Below, piece after piece: positions 1-6,211 of a stretch of DNA of 10,970 bases. Numbering within the stretch: the first letter of the stretch is position 1; each line of letters begins with the position of its first letter. The translations under genes and the position numbers were made by a program. Origin of the DNA: Desulfobacterales bacterium (GTDB taxonomy: Bacteria > Desulfobacterota > Desulfobacteria > Desulfobacterales > Desulfobacteraceae); assembly GCA_022361535.1 (NCBI GenBank), contig JAKSAU010000539.1, positions 1 to 10,970 on the forward strand, in the 5' to 3' direction. Under the pieces are notes generated by a model that was given only the letters and a program-made list of their open reading frames with translations, ran no database searches and was not told the DNA's origin.

Positions 1-612
1 ACCGGTACAGGCCCCTTTAATGAGGAAGGCCTTGATATCCTGCTGGCAGATATGGATGATAAATTTCTGGCCAAAGTTTTGACACCAAAGGGTGAAGCTT
101 ATGCTGCAGCCTGCGGATTTGATTCTGAGGCAGACGCAAAGGAAAGCCAGATTCTTTTGGACGTACTTAGAAAAGAAGCTGAAGCTAACGTTGCCTCAAG
201 TGTGCAGACAGATAAGCTCAAAGACCAGACTATACTGGATCTGCATGAAGCACCTTTCTGGGACGATGTTGCATTTTCCTGCATTAATTGCGGAACCTGT
301 ACTTACGTCTGCCCCACCTGCTGGTGTTTTGATATCCAGGACGAAGCAAAGACAAAATCATCGACGCGCTTTAGAAACTGGGATACCTGTATGTCACCGT
401 TGTTCACCCGTCATGCCACAGGTCATAACCCGCGTGGTGAAAAGATTCAGCGGGTACGCCAGCGCTTCATGCACAAGCTGAAATATTTTCTTGATAAATA
501 CGACCAGGGAATCATGTGCGTTGGGTGCGGCAGATGTGTGAAGAGTTGTCCGGTAAATATTGATATCCGGGAGGTCTGCGCAACAATGAACAACTACGAG
601 AAACAAGATTAG
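1..612 (+). CDS. 4Fe-4S dicluster electron-transfer protein (AsrA / sulfhydrogenase-beta / FlxB-like), 5' partial
   Basis: The reading frame is open from base 1 to the TAG at 610-612, so the N-terminus lies outside the window. The first internal ATG, at 52, is probably not the start because the frame reads on upstream without a stop. Two ferredoxin-type clusters are visible: CxxCxxCxxxC with codons at 280, 289, 298 and 310 (plus extra Cys codons at 319 and 325), and CxxCxxCxxxCP with codons at 517, 526, 535 and 547. Between them is a WDTC...GHNPR...RQRFMHK stretch, which is typical of subunit A of anaerobic sulfite reductase and the beta subunit of sulfhydrogenases. Such proteins pass electrons between a flavoprotein partner and a catalytic or bifurcating subunit in the cytoplasm. 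The next gene, 20 bp downstream, is the matching flavoprotein. FlxB-like and AsrA-like readings cannot be separated without the upstream genes. Confidence 0.85.
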   Translation, partial: TGTGPFNEEGLDILLADMDDKFLAKVLTPKGEAYAAACGFDSEADAKESQILLDVLRKEAEANVASSVQTDKLKDQTILDLHEAPFWDDVAFSCINCGTCTYVCPTCWCFDIQDEAKTKSSTRFRNWDTCMSPLFTRHATGHNPRGEKIQRVRQRFMHKLKYFLDKYDQGIMCVGCGRCVKSCPVNIDIREVCATMNNYEKQD

Positions 613-632
613 CGGACAAAGGAGAAAAACAC

Positions 633-1478
633 ATGGAAAATCCATATATGCCGTATCCGGTTCGCATTGATGATATTGAAATTGCAACAGAAGATAAATC
701 TCTGAAAACCTTCAAATTCGTTTTTCTCAATGAAGGTGATGAAGAAAAATTTGCTTACCAGGCTGGCCAGTTTGCAGAACTGTCTATTCCCGGTGTTGGT
801 GAGATTCCAATTGGGATCGCTTCTTCCCCGGTTGAAAAAGGCTTTGTAAAATTTACAGTATTTAGAACCGGCGTGGTTACCGCTCACCTGCACAACATGA
901 AGGTCGGCGACATCATGGGGATCAGAGGGCCGTTGGGCAACTGGTATCCTTGGGATAAACTGGAAGGCAAAAATGTTGTAATTATTGGCGGCGGTTTTGC
1001 TTTCACTACATTGCGGTCCTCTATTGTTTATATGCTGGATCCGGCCAACCGGTCTAAATTCGGTAACATTGACGTGGTATACGGTGCCCGGACTCCCGGT
1101 ATGCTCTTATATCGTGAAGAGCTTTATGAATGGGAAAAACGTGATGACATCAACATGCATATCACTGTTGACGGAACCGATGATCCCAATTGGAAATACA
1201 ATACAGGTTTTGTTCCCCAGATCGTTGAGGAAAAAGCACCTCAGGCTGATGCGGACACATATGCAATCGTCTGCGGTCCGCCAATCATGATTAAATTTAC
1301 CCAGCCGGCTTTGACTAAACTCGGATACGGACCGGACCAGATCATCATGTCCCTTGAGAACAGGATGAAATGCGGTATCGGTATGTGCGGCCGGTGTAAT
1401 ATCGGTAAAGAACTCGTATGCAAAGACGGGCCTGTATTCACTCTGGAAGAGATTAATCTAACTCCGAAAGAGTATTAG
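633..1478 (+). CDS. FAD/NAD(P)-binding oxidoreductase with C-terminal Fe-S motif (AsrB / sulfhydrogenase-gamma / FlxA-like)
   Basis: The protein has 281 aa, the usual length for ferredoxin-NADP reductase-like subunits of the AsrB/HydG/PyrK type. Residues 8-105 form the FAD-binding barrel (AGQFAEL at 44-50; a PIGIASSP stretch at 59-66 sits where the flavin-contact motif is expected). Residues 113-235 form the NAD(P) domain, with VVIIGGGFAF at 115-124 and CGPPIMI at 214-220. The C-terminus has C247, C252, C255 and C263, spaced Cx4CxxCx7C, as in the 2Fe-2S motif of dihydroorotate dehydrogenase electron-transfer subunits. It should oxidise or reduce NAD(P)H and exchange electrons with the 4Fe-4S partner encoded just upstream. 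The start is set by AAGGAG at 619-624, eight bases before the ATG. The 20-bp spacing implies one operon. No strong terminator follows it, but dsrC has its own promoter. The family is clear; the exact complex is inferred. Confidence 0.87.
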   Translation: MENPYMPYPVRIDDIEIATEDKSLKTFKFVFLNEGDEEKFAYQAGQFAELSIPGVGEIPIGIASSPVEKGFVKFTVFRTGVVTAHLHNMKVGDIMGIRGPLGNWYPWDKLEGKNVVIIGGGFAFTTLRSSIVYMLDPANRSKFGNIDVVYGARTPGMLLYREELYEWEKRDDINMHITVDGTDDPNWKYNTGFVPQIVEEKAPQADADTYAIVCGPPIMIKFTQPALTKLGYGPDQIIMSLENRMKCGIGMCGRCNIGKELVCKDGPVFTLEEINLTPKEY

Positions 1479-1530
1479 AAAACATTCCTTTAATACATTG
1501 AATTTTTTGCAAACCTGCAATGATTCTTTG

Positions 1531-1559
1531 TTGACAAGCAAACGATGCTGAGATATGTT
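1531..1559 (+). promoter_or_regulatory. Sigma70-type promoter of dsrC
   Basis: A perfect -35 box TTGACA (1531-1536) and TATGTT (1554-1559, 4 of 6 matches) are separated by exactly 17 bp. The predicted transcription start is near 1565-1567, leaving a leader of about 95 nt before the dsrC ATG. The position in the only sizeable gap between the flavoprotein gene and dsrC supports independent transcription of dsrC. Confidence 0.68.
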
Positions 1560-1561
1560 TA

Positions 1562-1597
1562 GTCTTCAATTATCAAAGCGACTATTGAAATGAAGAC
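1562..1597 (+). other. Stem-loop at the predicted 5' end of the dsrC leader
   Basis: GTCTTCA (1562-1568) is perfectly complementary to TGAAGAC (1591-1597). An alternative, mutually exclusive pairing joins TTCAAT (1565-1570) with ATTGAA (1584-1589). The structure begins at or within a few bases of the predicted transcription start, where a 5' hairpin could shield the mRNA from 5'-end-dependent decay. Further down, TAGGTAACAAAA (1611-1622) is repeated with one mismatch at 1625-1636. The function is inferred from position only, and the stems are short. Confidence 0.35.
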
Positions 1598-1646
1598 GGT
1601 ATGTCTAAGATAGGTAACAAAAGCTAGGTAAGAAAAAACTTTTTTT

Positions 1647-1652
1647 AGGAGG
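1647..1652 (+). promoter_or_regulatory. Strong ribosome binding site of dsrC
   Basis: The consensus AGGAGG lies nine bases before the ATG at 1662 in an A/T-rich, presumably open context. It is among the best Shine-Dalgarno sequences in the window, matching high expected expression, and it fixes the start. Confidence 0.75.
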
Positions 1653-1661
1653 AAATTTTAA

Positions 1662-1979
1662 ATGGCAACAGTCGAATTTAACGGCAAAACTTTTGAAATC
1701 GATGAAGACGGATTCCTTCTCGACTACAACCTTTACTGTGACGAGTGGGTAGAATATGTAAAAGGCCAGGAAGGTATCGACGAACTGACTGACGAACATT
1801 GGCAGCTGGTTAAGGTTCTCCAGGACTACTACGAAAAGAATGGTATCGCTCCTATGGTACGTGTTCTTTCCAAACTCACTAAGTTCAAACTGAAACACAT
1901 CTATGAACTGTTCCCCTCAGGACCTGGTAAAGGTGCCTGTAAAATGGCTGGTCTTCCCAAACCGACCGGTTGTGTATAG
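1662..1979 (+). CDS. dsrC: DsrC, sulfur-carrier protein of dissimilatory sulfite reductase
   Basis: The protein has 105 aa, full length for the DsrC/TusE family. The C-terminal arm from about residue 90 carries both diagnostic cysteines: C93 (GACKMAG) and the penultimate C104 (PTGCV), eleven positions apart. TusE-type and other DsrC-like proteins lack one or both, so this is the form expected to act with DsrAB. In that system sulfite is reduced and the product is released as a trisulfide bridging the two cysteines, which membrane or soluble reductases then reduce back to sulfide and the dithiol. Further family features include the N-terminal FNGKTFEIDEDGFL, WQLVKVLQDYYEKNGIAP at about 47-64, and KFKLKHIYELFPSGP at 74-88. 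An extra cysteine, C26, is present. It appears to be transcribed alone, between its own promoter and two terminator hairpins. It is a cytoplasmic protein. Confidence 0.96.
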   Translation: MATVEFNGKTFEIDEDGFLLDYNLYCDEWVEYVKGQEGIDELTDEHWQLVKVLQDYYEKNGIAPMVRVLSKLTKFKLKHIYELFPSGPGKGACKMAGLPKPTGCV

Positions 1980-1980
1980 T

Positions 1981-1999
1981 AAAACTATAGATAGTTTTT
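1981..1999 (+). terminator. First (A/T-rich) hairpin after dsrC
   Basis: AAAACTA (1981-1987) pairs with TAGTTTT (1992-1998) around a TAGA loop, starting one base after the dsrC stop codon. The T-rich run that follows (TTTTTCTGTTTAGTTTT) suits rho-independent termination. The stem is weak because it contains almost no G-C pairs, so this is probably an accessory to the next hairpin. Confidence 0.4.
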
Positions 2000-2011
2000 C
2001 TGTTTAGTTTT

Positions 2012-2050
2012 AAAGGCCCTGTTTGAATAAAACAGGGCCTTTATTGTTTC
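2012..2050 (+). terminator. Main rho-independent terminator of dsrC
   Basis: A perfect 13-bp stem is formed by AAAGGCCCTGTTT (2012-2024) and AAACAGGGCCTTT (2030-2042) with a 5-base GAATA loop. It is followed by an interrupted T tract (ATTGTTT). It lies 32 bp after the dsrC stop and 34 bp before the next start codon, so the next gene depends on read-through or on an unseen promoter. Confidence 0.8.
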
Positions 2051-2076
2051 CTGATTTAAGAGCTGACAAAGGACAG

Positions 2077-2526
2077 ATGATAGACGATACCAACAAGAAA
2101 ATTCTAAACAGTATCCAGATGGATTTCCCAATCCATCCAAGACCTTACAAGGTTATTGCCGAAAAACTCGGACTCGAAGAAGACGAGCTTATTCAACGAG
2201 TTTCTCAAATGAAGGAAAAGATGCTTATCCGAAGGATCGGGGGCAATTTTAGTCCCGACCGGCTTGGTTACCATTCTACTTTGTGTGCAGCCCAGGTGCC
2301 TGAGGATAAGTTCGAACTTTTCACCAGTACCGTAAATGAATTTCCAGGGGTGACACACAACTACCGCCGTGATCACAAATTCAATGTCTGGTTCACCTTT
2401 ATTGCGCCTTCTGTAGAAACAATTGAATCCAACCTGAAAGCCATTGCTTACAAAACAGGGGTTACCACTATACTTAATCTGCCGGCAACCCATGTCTTTA
2501 AGATATCTGCAAACTTTAAAGTGTAA
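2077..2526 (+). CDS. Siroheme decarboxylase subunit, AhbA/AhbB type (Lrp/AsnC-like fold)
   Basis: The protein has 149 aa. Residues 3-50 resemble the AsnC winged-helix N-terminus and residues 60-149 the AsnC-type ferredoxin-like domain. The signature GVTHNYRRDHKFNVWFTF at 91-108, with H94, Y96, R97 and H100, and the tail LPATHVFKISANF mark the NirD/L/G/H and AhbA/AhbB decarboxylases rather than DNA-binding Lrp regulators. These enzymes convert siroheme to didecarboxysiroheme in the alternative heme pathway of sulfate reducers, normally as an AhbA-AhbB heterodimer. No second subunit is present here, and I cannot tell AhbA from AhbB. An earlier TTG at 2023 is in frame but sits inside the dsrC terminator loop. 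The ATG at 2077, preceded by AAAGGA at 2068-2073, gives the usual family N-terminus. Siroheme is also the DsrAB cofactor, a metabolic link to the neighbouring dsrC. Confidence 0.85.
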   Translation: MIDDTNKKILNSIQMDFPIHPRPYKVIAEKLGLEEDELIQRVSQMKEKMLIRRIGGNFSPDRLGYHSTLCAAQVPEDKFELFTSTVNEFPGVTHNYRRDHKFNVWFTFIAPSVETIESNLKAIAYKTGVTTILNLPATHVFKISANFKV

Positions 2527-2588
2527 GTTAAAAAGGATGGAACACAACAAATATATGGCTTTTAACTAAGAAACCGCAGAGTTGTAAC

Positions 2589-3401
2589 ATGAGTATGATC
2601 CGAACCGCACTCGTAGTTCAGAATTGTCCTGCAAACAAATTTGTGCGCAATCTGACAAATACTCTGAAAGCAGTATCTAAAGCTGTAGAATTAAAAGCAG
2701 ATATCGTAGTTTTTCCGGAAATGAATTTAACCGGTTATGCGAACGGAACGACAACCAATGCAATCTCCCTTGAGCCTGAATGGATTAGCAAGCTAACTGA
2801 GCTGGCGTCCTTACACGATATAGCCATCTTAAGCGGTCTGGTTGAGCAATCTCACGATAATAAGATATACGCTACCCAGCTTGTTTTTCGGCCTAATTTA
2901 CCTCCTGCGCGGTACAGAAAGATCCACGTATCACCATTTGAAGCCCCCCACTTTTGTGCCGGCAATTCAGTGCGTGTCTTTGAATTCAAAGGTGTAAAAT
3001 TCGGTATTCAACTCTGCTACGACGCACACTTTCCTGAGCTGTCTACTGCTATGGCGCTGAAAAACACAGACATTATTTTTATACCCCATGCATCTCCCAG
3101 GGGGGATGCGGATCAGAAGTTTACTTCGTGGATGCGGCATCTGCCGGCAAGAGCATTTGATAATGGCGTGTTTATCGCTGCAGTAAATCAGACGGGCAAT
3201 AATGGTGCAGGATTGGAGTTTCCGGGACTTGCGCTTGCTATCGGGCCTGACGGGCACCTTGTATCAAAAAAACTAAGTTCAAGGCAGACGATTCACACAG
3301 TCGACATGGATATGTCAGCTCTTGACCGGGTCAGATCCCACAAGATGAGGTATTTTCTACCAAACCGGCGGGAGAACCTTATTAAAAAAGAGAACGATTA
3401 G
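2589..3401 (+). CDS. Nitrilase-superfamily carbon-nitrogen hydrolase
   Basis: The protein has 270 aa, typical of single-domain C-N hydrolases. The catalytic triad is visible: E44 in VFPEMNLTGY, K111 in YRKIHVSP and C143 in QLCYDAHFPE. Members hydrolyse amides, carbamoyl groups or nitriles through a thiol acyl-enzyme; the lysine and glutamate context with CYDAHFPE fits an amidase/N-carbamoylase better than a true nitrilase. No signal peptide is seen, so it is probably cytoplasmic. The substrate cannot be read from the sequence. It follows the decarboxylase gene after 62 bp on the same strand, and co-transcription is possible. The start has no clear Shine-Dalgarno sequence; ATG 2595 (residue 3) is an alternative that would leave the domain intact. 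It is convergent with the mla operon. Confidence 0.85.
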   Translation: MSMIRTALVVQNCPANKFVRNLTNTLKAVSKAVELKADIVVFPEMNLTGYANGTTTNAISLEPEWISKLTELASLHDIAILSGLVEQSHDNKIYATQLVFRPNLPPARYRKIHVSPFEAPHFCAGNSVRVFEFKGVKFGIQLCYDAHFPELSTAMALKNTDIIFIPHASPRGDADQKFTSWMRHLPARAFDNGVFIAAVNQTGNNGAGLEFPGLALAIGPDGHLVSKKLSSRQTIHTVDMDMSALDRVRSHKMRYFLPNRRENLIKKEND

Positions 3402-3472
3402 TTGGGATGATCGAGTTAGAAACGATGTGTCCAGTCAAACTCCTAGCATTCATACAAACGTGCTGATCCCAA
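3402..3472. repeat. Interrupted inverted repeat between convergent genes
   Basis: TTGGGAT (3402-3408), immediately after the hydrolase stop, is complementary to ATCCCAA (3466-3472), eight bases before the mlaA stop. The 57-base spacing gives a long-looped stem lying between two convergent transcription units. T-rich DNA follows on both strands. It could act as a weak bidirectional terminator, but it is not a classical one. Confidence 0.3.
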
Positions 3473-3480
3473 TTTGAATC

Positions 3481-4281
3481 TTATTGTTTAATTAACGACC
3501 TGCGATTCTGTATATAGGCATTCCGGAATGCTACATAAGGATCAAGGGATGCATCTTTGAGTGCTTCGTAATCCCCGATTCTAAAAGACGTCCTGTTAAC
3601 CTTGTCAACACCCCATAATGCCCAGGATAATTCCCATGGTTCGACATAATTGACGGGGGTGATAAACCAGTCCCCTGCCCTGCCGACTGTATCTCTAAGC
3701 GTAGAGGGGCCAAGGACGGGTAGAACCAGGTAAAATCCGTCCCCAATATTATAGGTGCCTAGCGTTTGGCCTAAATCTTCATCGTTAAGCTGGATGTCCA
3801 TATGTTTTTGGGCAAAATCGTTAAACCCTAAAATACCTACTGTGGAGTTTACAAAAAAAGCTGCAAATTCTGTAGCGGCGGCTTCGCCTTTTCCCTGGAG
3901 CACGTTATTGACAAATCGGACTGGAAACAACAAGTTGTTGAAGAAGTTATTAACCCCCCTTCTGGCCGGAGTAGGAACAATAGCTTTGTACCCCTTTGCT
4001 ATCGGTTTCACTCCGTAAAAATAAAGATAGTCATTAAAGGTGAACATGGCCCGGTTAAAATAATAAAGAGGGTCGGGAACCATTTGCACTTCTTCAATCT
4101 GCGCATCGAATTCGTCAAAAATATCTTCATCAAATTCTTCTGTATCTTCTGTAATTATCGCATCTTCGTTTGATACGCTGGTGCTGGTGCTGGTGCTGGT
4201 GCCGGCGCCAAGCTCATCCGCCTGGACCGGGGTTAAACCAAGCAATATGGCAGTAAAAACTAATAGGATAATCCGCTTCAT
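3481..4281 (-). CDS. mlaA: MlaA (VacJ-family) outer-membrane phospholipid-transport protein without lipobox
   Basis: The protein has 266 aa. Family hallmarks are DPLYYFNRAMFTFND at 70-84, NNFFNNLLFPVRFVNNVLQGK at 111-131, and the block DLGQTLGTYNIGDGFYLVLPVLGPSTLRD from 169. In characterised systems MlaA forms a ring in the inner leaflet of the outer membrane, associates with porins, and removes mislocalised phospholipids to MlaC. Residues 1-21 form a signal peptide ending TPVQA, consistent with signal peptidase I cleavage. There is no lipobox and no cysteine anywhere in the protein, unlike the lipoprotein MlaA of enterobacteria. A Thr-Ser repeat at about 29-35 and an acidic linker at 39-64 precede the core. 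Its ATG overlaps the mlaC stop (ATGA, 4278-4281), indicating translational coupling. It is the last gene of the operon. Confidence 0.92.
   Translation of the reverse strand: MKRIILLVFTAILLGLTPVQADELGAGTSTSTSTSVSNEDAIITEDTEEFDEDIFDEFDAQIEEVQMVPDPLYYFNRAMFTFNDYLYFYGVKPIAKGYKAIVPTPARRGVNNFFNNLLFPVRFVNNVLQGKGEAAATEFAAFFVNSTVGILGFNDFAQKHMDIQLNDEDLGQTLGTYNIGDGFYLVLPVLGPSTLRDTVGRAGDWFITPVNYVEPWELSWALWGVDKVNRTSFRIGDYEALKDASLDPYVAFRNAYIQNRRSLIKQ
4177..4200 (-). repeat. Four perfect hexamer repeats in mlaA
   Basis: On the coding strand ACCAGC is repeated four times, giving alternating Thr-Ser directly after the predicted mature N-terminus of MlaA. Because the unit is six bases, copy-number change would lengthen or shorten a linker without a frameshift. 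Confidence 0.85.
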
Positions 4282-4919
4282 TGTCCGACCTTTTCCTTAA
4301 GCTGGGTAATTATTTCATCCGGAGTAAGTGATATCTGCTGCCTGTATTGTTCCATGTAATTGGCAGCCATGGATACACCTTCAATCTTGACATCATATAT
4401 TTTCCAGTCTGATGTGTCACGCTGAATCATACTGTAAGTGATTGGGATACGGGTGTCACCCTGTATAAGCTCTGTAAATACCTGGGTTCGGAATATTCCT
4501 TTTTTGGGTTTTAATCCCCGAGCACTTAGAATGTTGACAACAATATTATCTAAATCCTGTCCTGCCAGTTTAGGAAAATAAGTTTTAGAGATTAGCTTTG
4601 AAAAATAATGTACAAAATCTTGTTTTTGAGAAGGTGAAAACGTGCGGTACTTCCTTCCCAAGGCGAGCATGGAAAAAGTATTGAAATCGAAAATTTCCAG
4701 GGCTTTGTCATACAATACTTGCTCATAGTGTAAAGGGTCAGCTGCCAACTCTTTGTTCTGTACAATGGTTAGTACTTCGATTACTTGGGTTTCAAGTCTG
4801 TTTTGTGCCTCTTTTGATTTTTGCAGCACCTGTTCTTCGATGCTGGCAAATCCAGTACTTGTAAACATCATGCCCACTATCAGCATGCACCAGAATAGTC
4901 TTCTATTTATGTGTGGCAT
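4278..4919 (-). CDS. mlaC: MlaC, periplasmic phospholipid-binding shuttle
   Basis: The protein has 213 aa, the usual MlaC/Ttg2D length. Residues 1-25 form a signal peptide (basic MPHINRR, a hydrophobic core, and a GFA-like cleavage region), so the protein is periplasmic. The mature part contains DFNTFSMLALGRKYR at 78-92, the F-x-x-Y-F-S-K-L helix at 102-109, and WKIYDVKIEGVSM at 172-184 followed by NYMEQYRQQI, all matching the MlaC fold with its lipid-binding pocket. It ferries phospholipid between the MlaA ring and the MlaFED complex. AGGG at 4928-4931 is a likely ribosome binding site. A second ATG four bases upstream is out of frame. It is separated from mlaD by 62 bp with no terminator and overlaps mlaA by 4 bp. 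Confidence 0.9.
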   Translation of the reverse strand: MPHINRRLFWCMLIVGMMFTSTGFASIEEQVLQKSKEAQNRLETQVIEVLTIVQNKELAADPLHYEQVLYDKALEIFDFNTFSMLALGRKYRTFSPSQKQDFVHYFSKLISKTYFPKLAGQDLDNIVVNILSARGLKPKKGIFRTQVFTELIQGDTRIPITYSMIQRDTSDWKIYDVKIEGVSMAANYMEQYRQQISLTPDEIITQLKEKVGQ

Positions 4920-4981
4920 TCATTTACCCTGGATATTGTGTTAGATAATTTTAAATACTTTTATCCAATTTTTTTTAGCAG

Positions 4982-5431
4982 TTAAGAATCGTCGCTGAAG
5001 ATAAATTTTCTGATTAGAGATTCTATGTCAACTGTGGATTCTGTATTGTATATTTCTTCTCCATCTTCAAGGAGTAGCTCCGCTCCGCCGGACGAAATGG
5101 ATATATATTTTTCACCTATTATACCAGAAGTTTTAACCGAGGCAATACTATCTTCGGTTATTTCAACTCTGGTATCGATATGCATCTCCACCCTTGCAAC
5201 AAGTCTTTCCAAGTCCAGGGTGATATCTGAAACATTACCAATTTCGACGCCAGCCATTTCTATTCTTGCACCGGTTTTCAAACCAGAGGCAGATGAAAAA
5301 TAACCATGGAGCTTGTAGTGCTTTCCGCTAAATATTTCAAATTCGCCAATAACAAGGGTAAGGTATCCGGTGCAGACCGCACCGATTAAAACAAAAATGC
5401 CGACATATAATTCAATATTTTTCTTTTTCAT
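4982..5431 (-). CDS. mlaD: MlaD, MCE-domain inner-membrane protein
   Basis: The protein has 149 aa. One N-terminal membrane segment (about residues 8-28) is followed by a single MCE domain (about 38-115) in the periplasm. This includes the YFSSASGLKTGARIEMAGVEIG region (44-65) and VKTSGIIGEKYISI at 99-112, both typical of MlaD. MlaD forms a hexameric ring with a hydrophobic pore on top of the MlaF-MlaE transporter and exchanges lipid with MlaC. The short C-terminal tail makes it smaller than the enterobacterial protein but still complete. The start follows GAGGA in the 12-bp gap after mlaF. Confidence 0.92.
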   Translation of the reverse strand: MKKKNIELYVGIFVLIGAVCTGYLTLVIGEFEIFSGKHYKLHGYFSSASGLKTGARIEMAGVEIGNVSDITLDLERLVARVEMHIDTRVEITEDSIASVKTSGIIGEKYISISSGGAELLLEDGEEIYNTESTVDIESLIRKFIFSDDS

Positions 5432-5443
5432 AGAAGGTCCTCA

Positions 5444-6208
5444 TTATTTGGCGTTCGTCGCCTGCCCCTTAATTTCTTTTCCAGATATAAAAGCGTTTAC
5501 GATATCACTGTGGGAATCTAAAATTTGGTCTGTGTTACCTTGGAAAATAATTTTTCCTTGATCAAGCATAGCAATATGCTGGGAGATATCAAATATTTCC
5601 GGAATATCATGACTGACAATGACAGCAGTAAATCCAAACTCTTTTTGGTATTGGGCGATCATTGAGTGGACATTATTTTTTCGAACAGGATCAAGGCCGG
5701 TGGTCGGTTCATCAAATAAAACCGCCTTTGGATCTGTTATTAGTGCTCTAGCCAAAGCGACTCGTTTACGCATTCCGCCAGATAACTGAGACGGGTACTT
5801 ATCTTCAATACCGCTGATCCCAAGCATATCCAGCTTTCTTTTGACTTTTTCCAGTATTTTATCCTCTGGTAATTTCTTTTTTTCCGACAGTGGCAGGGCA
5901 ATGTTTTCATATACGGTCAGAAAATCAAACAATGCATTGTCCTGGAACATATAGGAGAGCTGCTGATAAAATTCCTGTTTATGTTTTTTATCGGTTTGCT
6001 CCATTGGACTTCCATTTATGAGTATTTTACCGGAATCTTGCTGCATAAGCCCAATGATGTGTTTTAAAAGCACTGATTTACCAGTGCCGCTTTGACCTAT
6101 CACAGTCGTTATTTCACCTTGATGAACGGACAAGTTTACCCCATCAAGAACCTGGTTGGTATCAAACCGTTTGTGAATATCTATAAGTTCAATAAAAGGA
6201 GTCGTCAT
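5444..6208 (-). CDS. mlaF: MlaF, ATPase of the Mla lipid ABC transporter
   Basis: The protein has 254 aa with a complete ABC nucleotide-binding domain: Walker A GQSGTGKS at 38-45, Q-loop Q89 (YMFQDNALFD), signature LSGGMRKRVALARAL at 142-156, Walker B AVLFDEPTTGLDP at 162-174, and switch histidine H200 (VSHD). The signature with Met and Arg after SGG is characteristic of the MlaF/Ttg2A group. It powers lipid movement through MlaE and MlaD on the cytoplasmic face of the inner membrane. It begins 3 bp after the mlaE stop with no obvious ribosome binding site, so translation is probably coupled to mlaE. Confidence 0.95.
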   Translation of the reverse strand: MTTPFIELIDIHKRFDTNQVLDGVNLSVHQGEITTVIGQSGTGKSVLLKHIIGLMQQDSGKILINGSPMEQTDKKHKQEFYQQLSYMFQDNALFDFLTVYENIALPLSEKKKLPEDKILEKVKRKLDMLGISGIEDKYPSQLSGGMRKRVALARALITDPKAVLFDEPTTGLDPVRKNNVHSMIAQYQKEFGFTAVIVSHDIPEIFDISQHIAMLDQGKIIFQGNTDQILDSHSDIVNAFISGKEIKGQATNAK

Positions 6209-6211
6209 GGC

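Noticed and set aside
1507..1520. TTGCA/TGCAA hairpin as a terminator of the flavoprotein operon
   Set aside because: It has only five base pairs and no T run directly after it; read-through into dsrC is as likely.
2023..2076. An N-terminal extension of the siroheme decarboxylase from a TTG at 2023
   Set aside because: The codon lies in the stem and loop of the dsrC terminator, lacks a ribosome binding site, and would add 18 residues not expected in the family.
2077..2526. Calling this gene an Lrp/AsnC transcriptional regulator
   Set aside because: The HNYRRDHKFNVWFTF block is the siroheme decarboxylase signature, not an Lrp effector domain.
2527..2566. A 7-bp inverted repeat (GTTAAAA/TTTTAAC) between the decarboxylase and hydrolase genes as a terminator
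   Set aside because: The stem is A/T-only apart from one pair, the loop is 26 bases, and no T tract follows.
3755..4018. A plus-strand reading frame of 87 codons inside mlaA
   Set aside because: It is antisense to a well-supported MlaA sequence and has no family resemblance or ribosome binding site.
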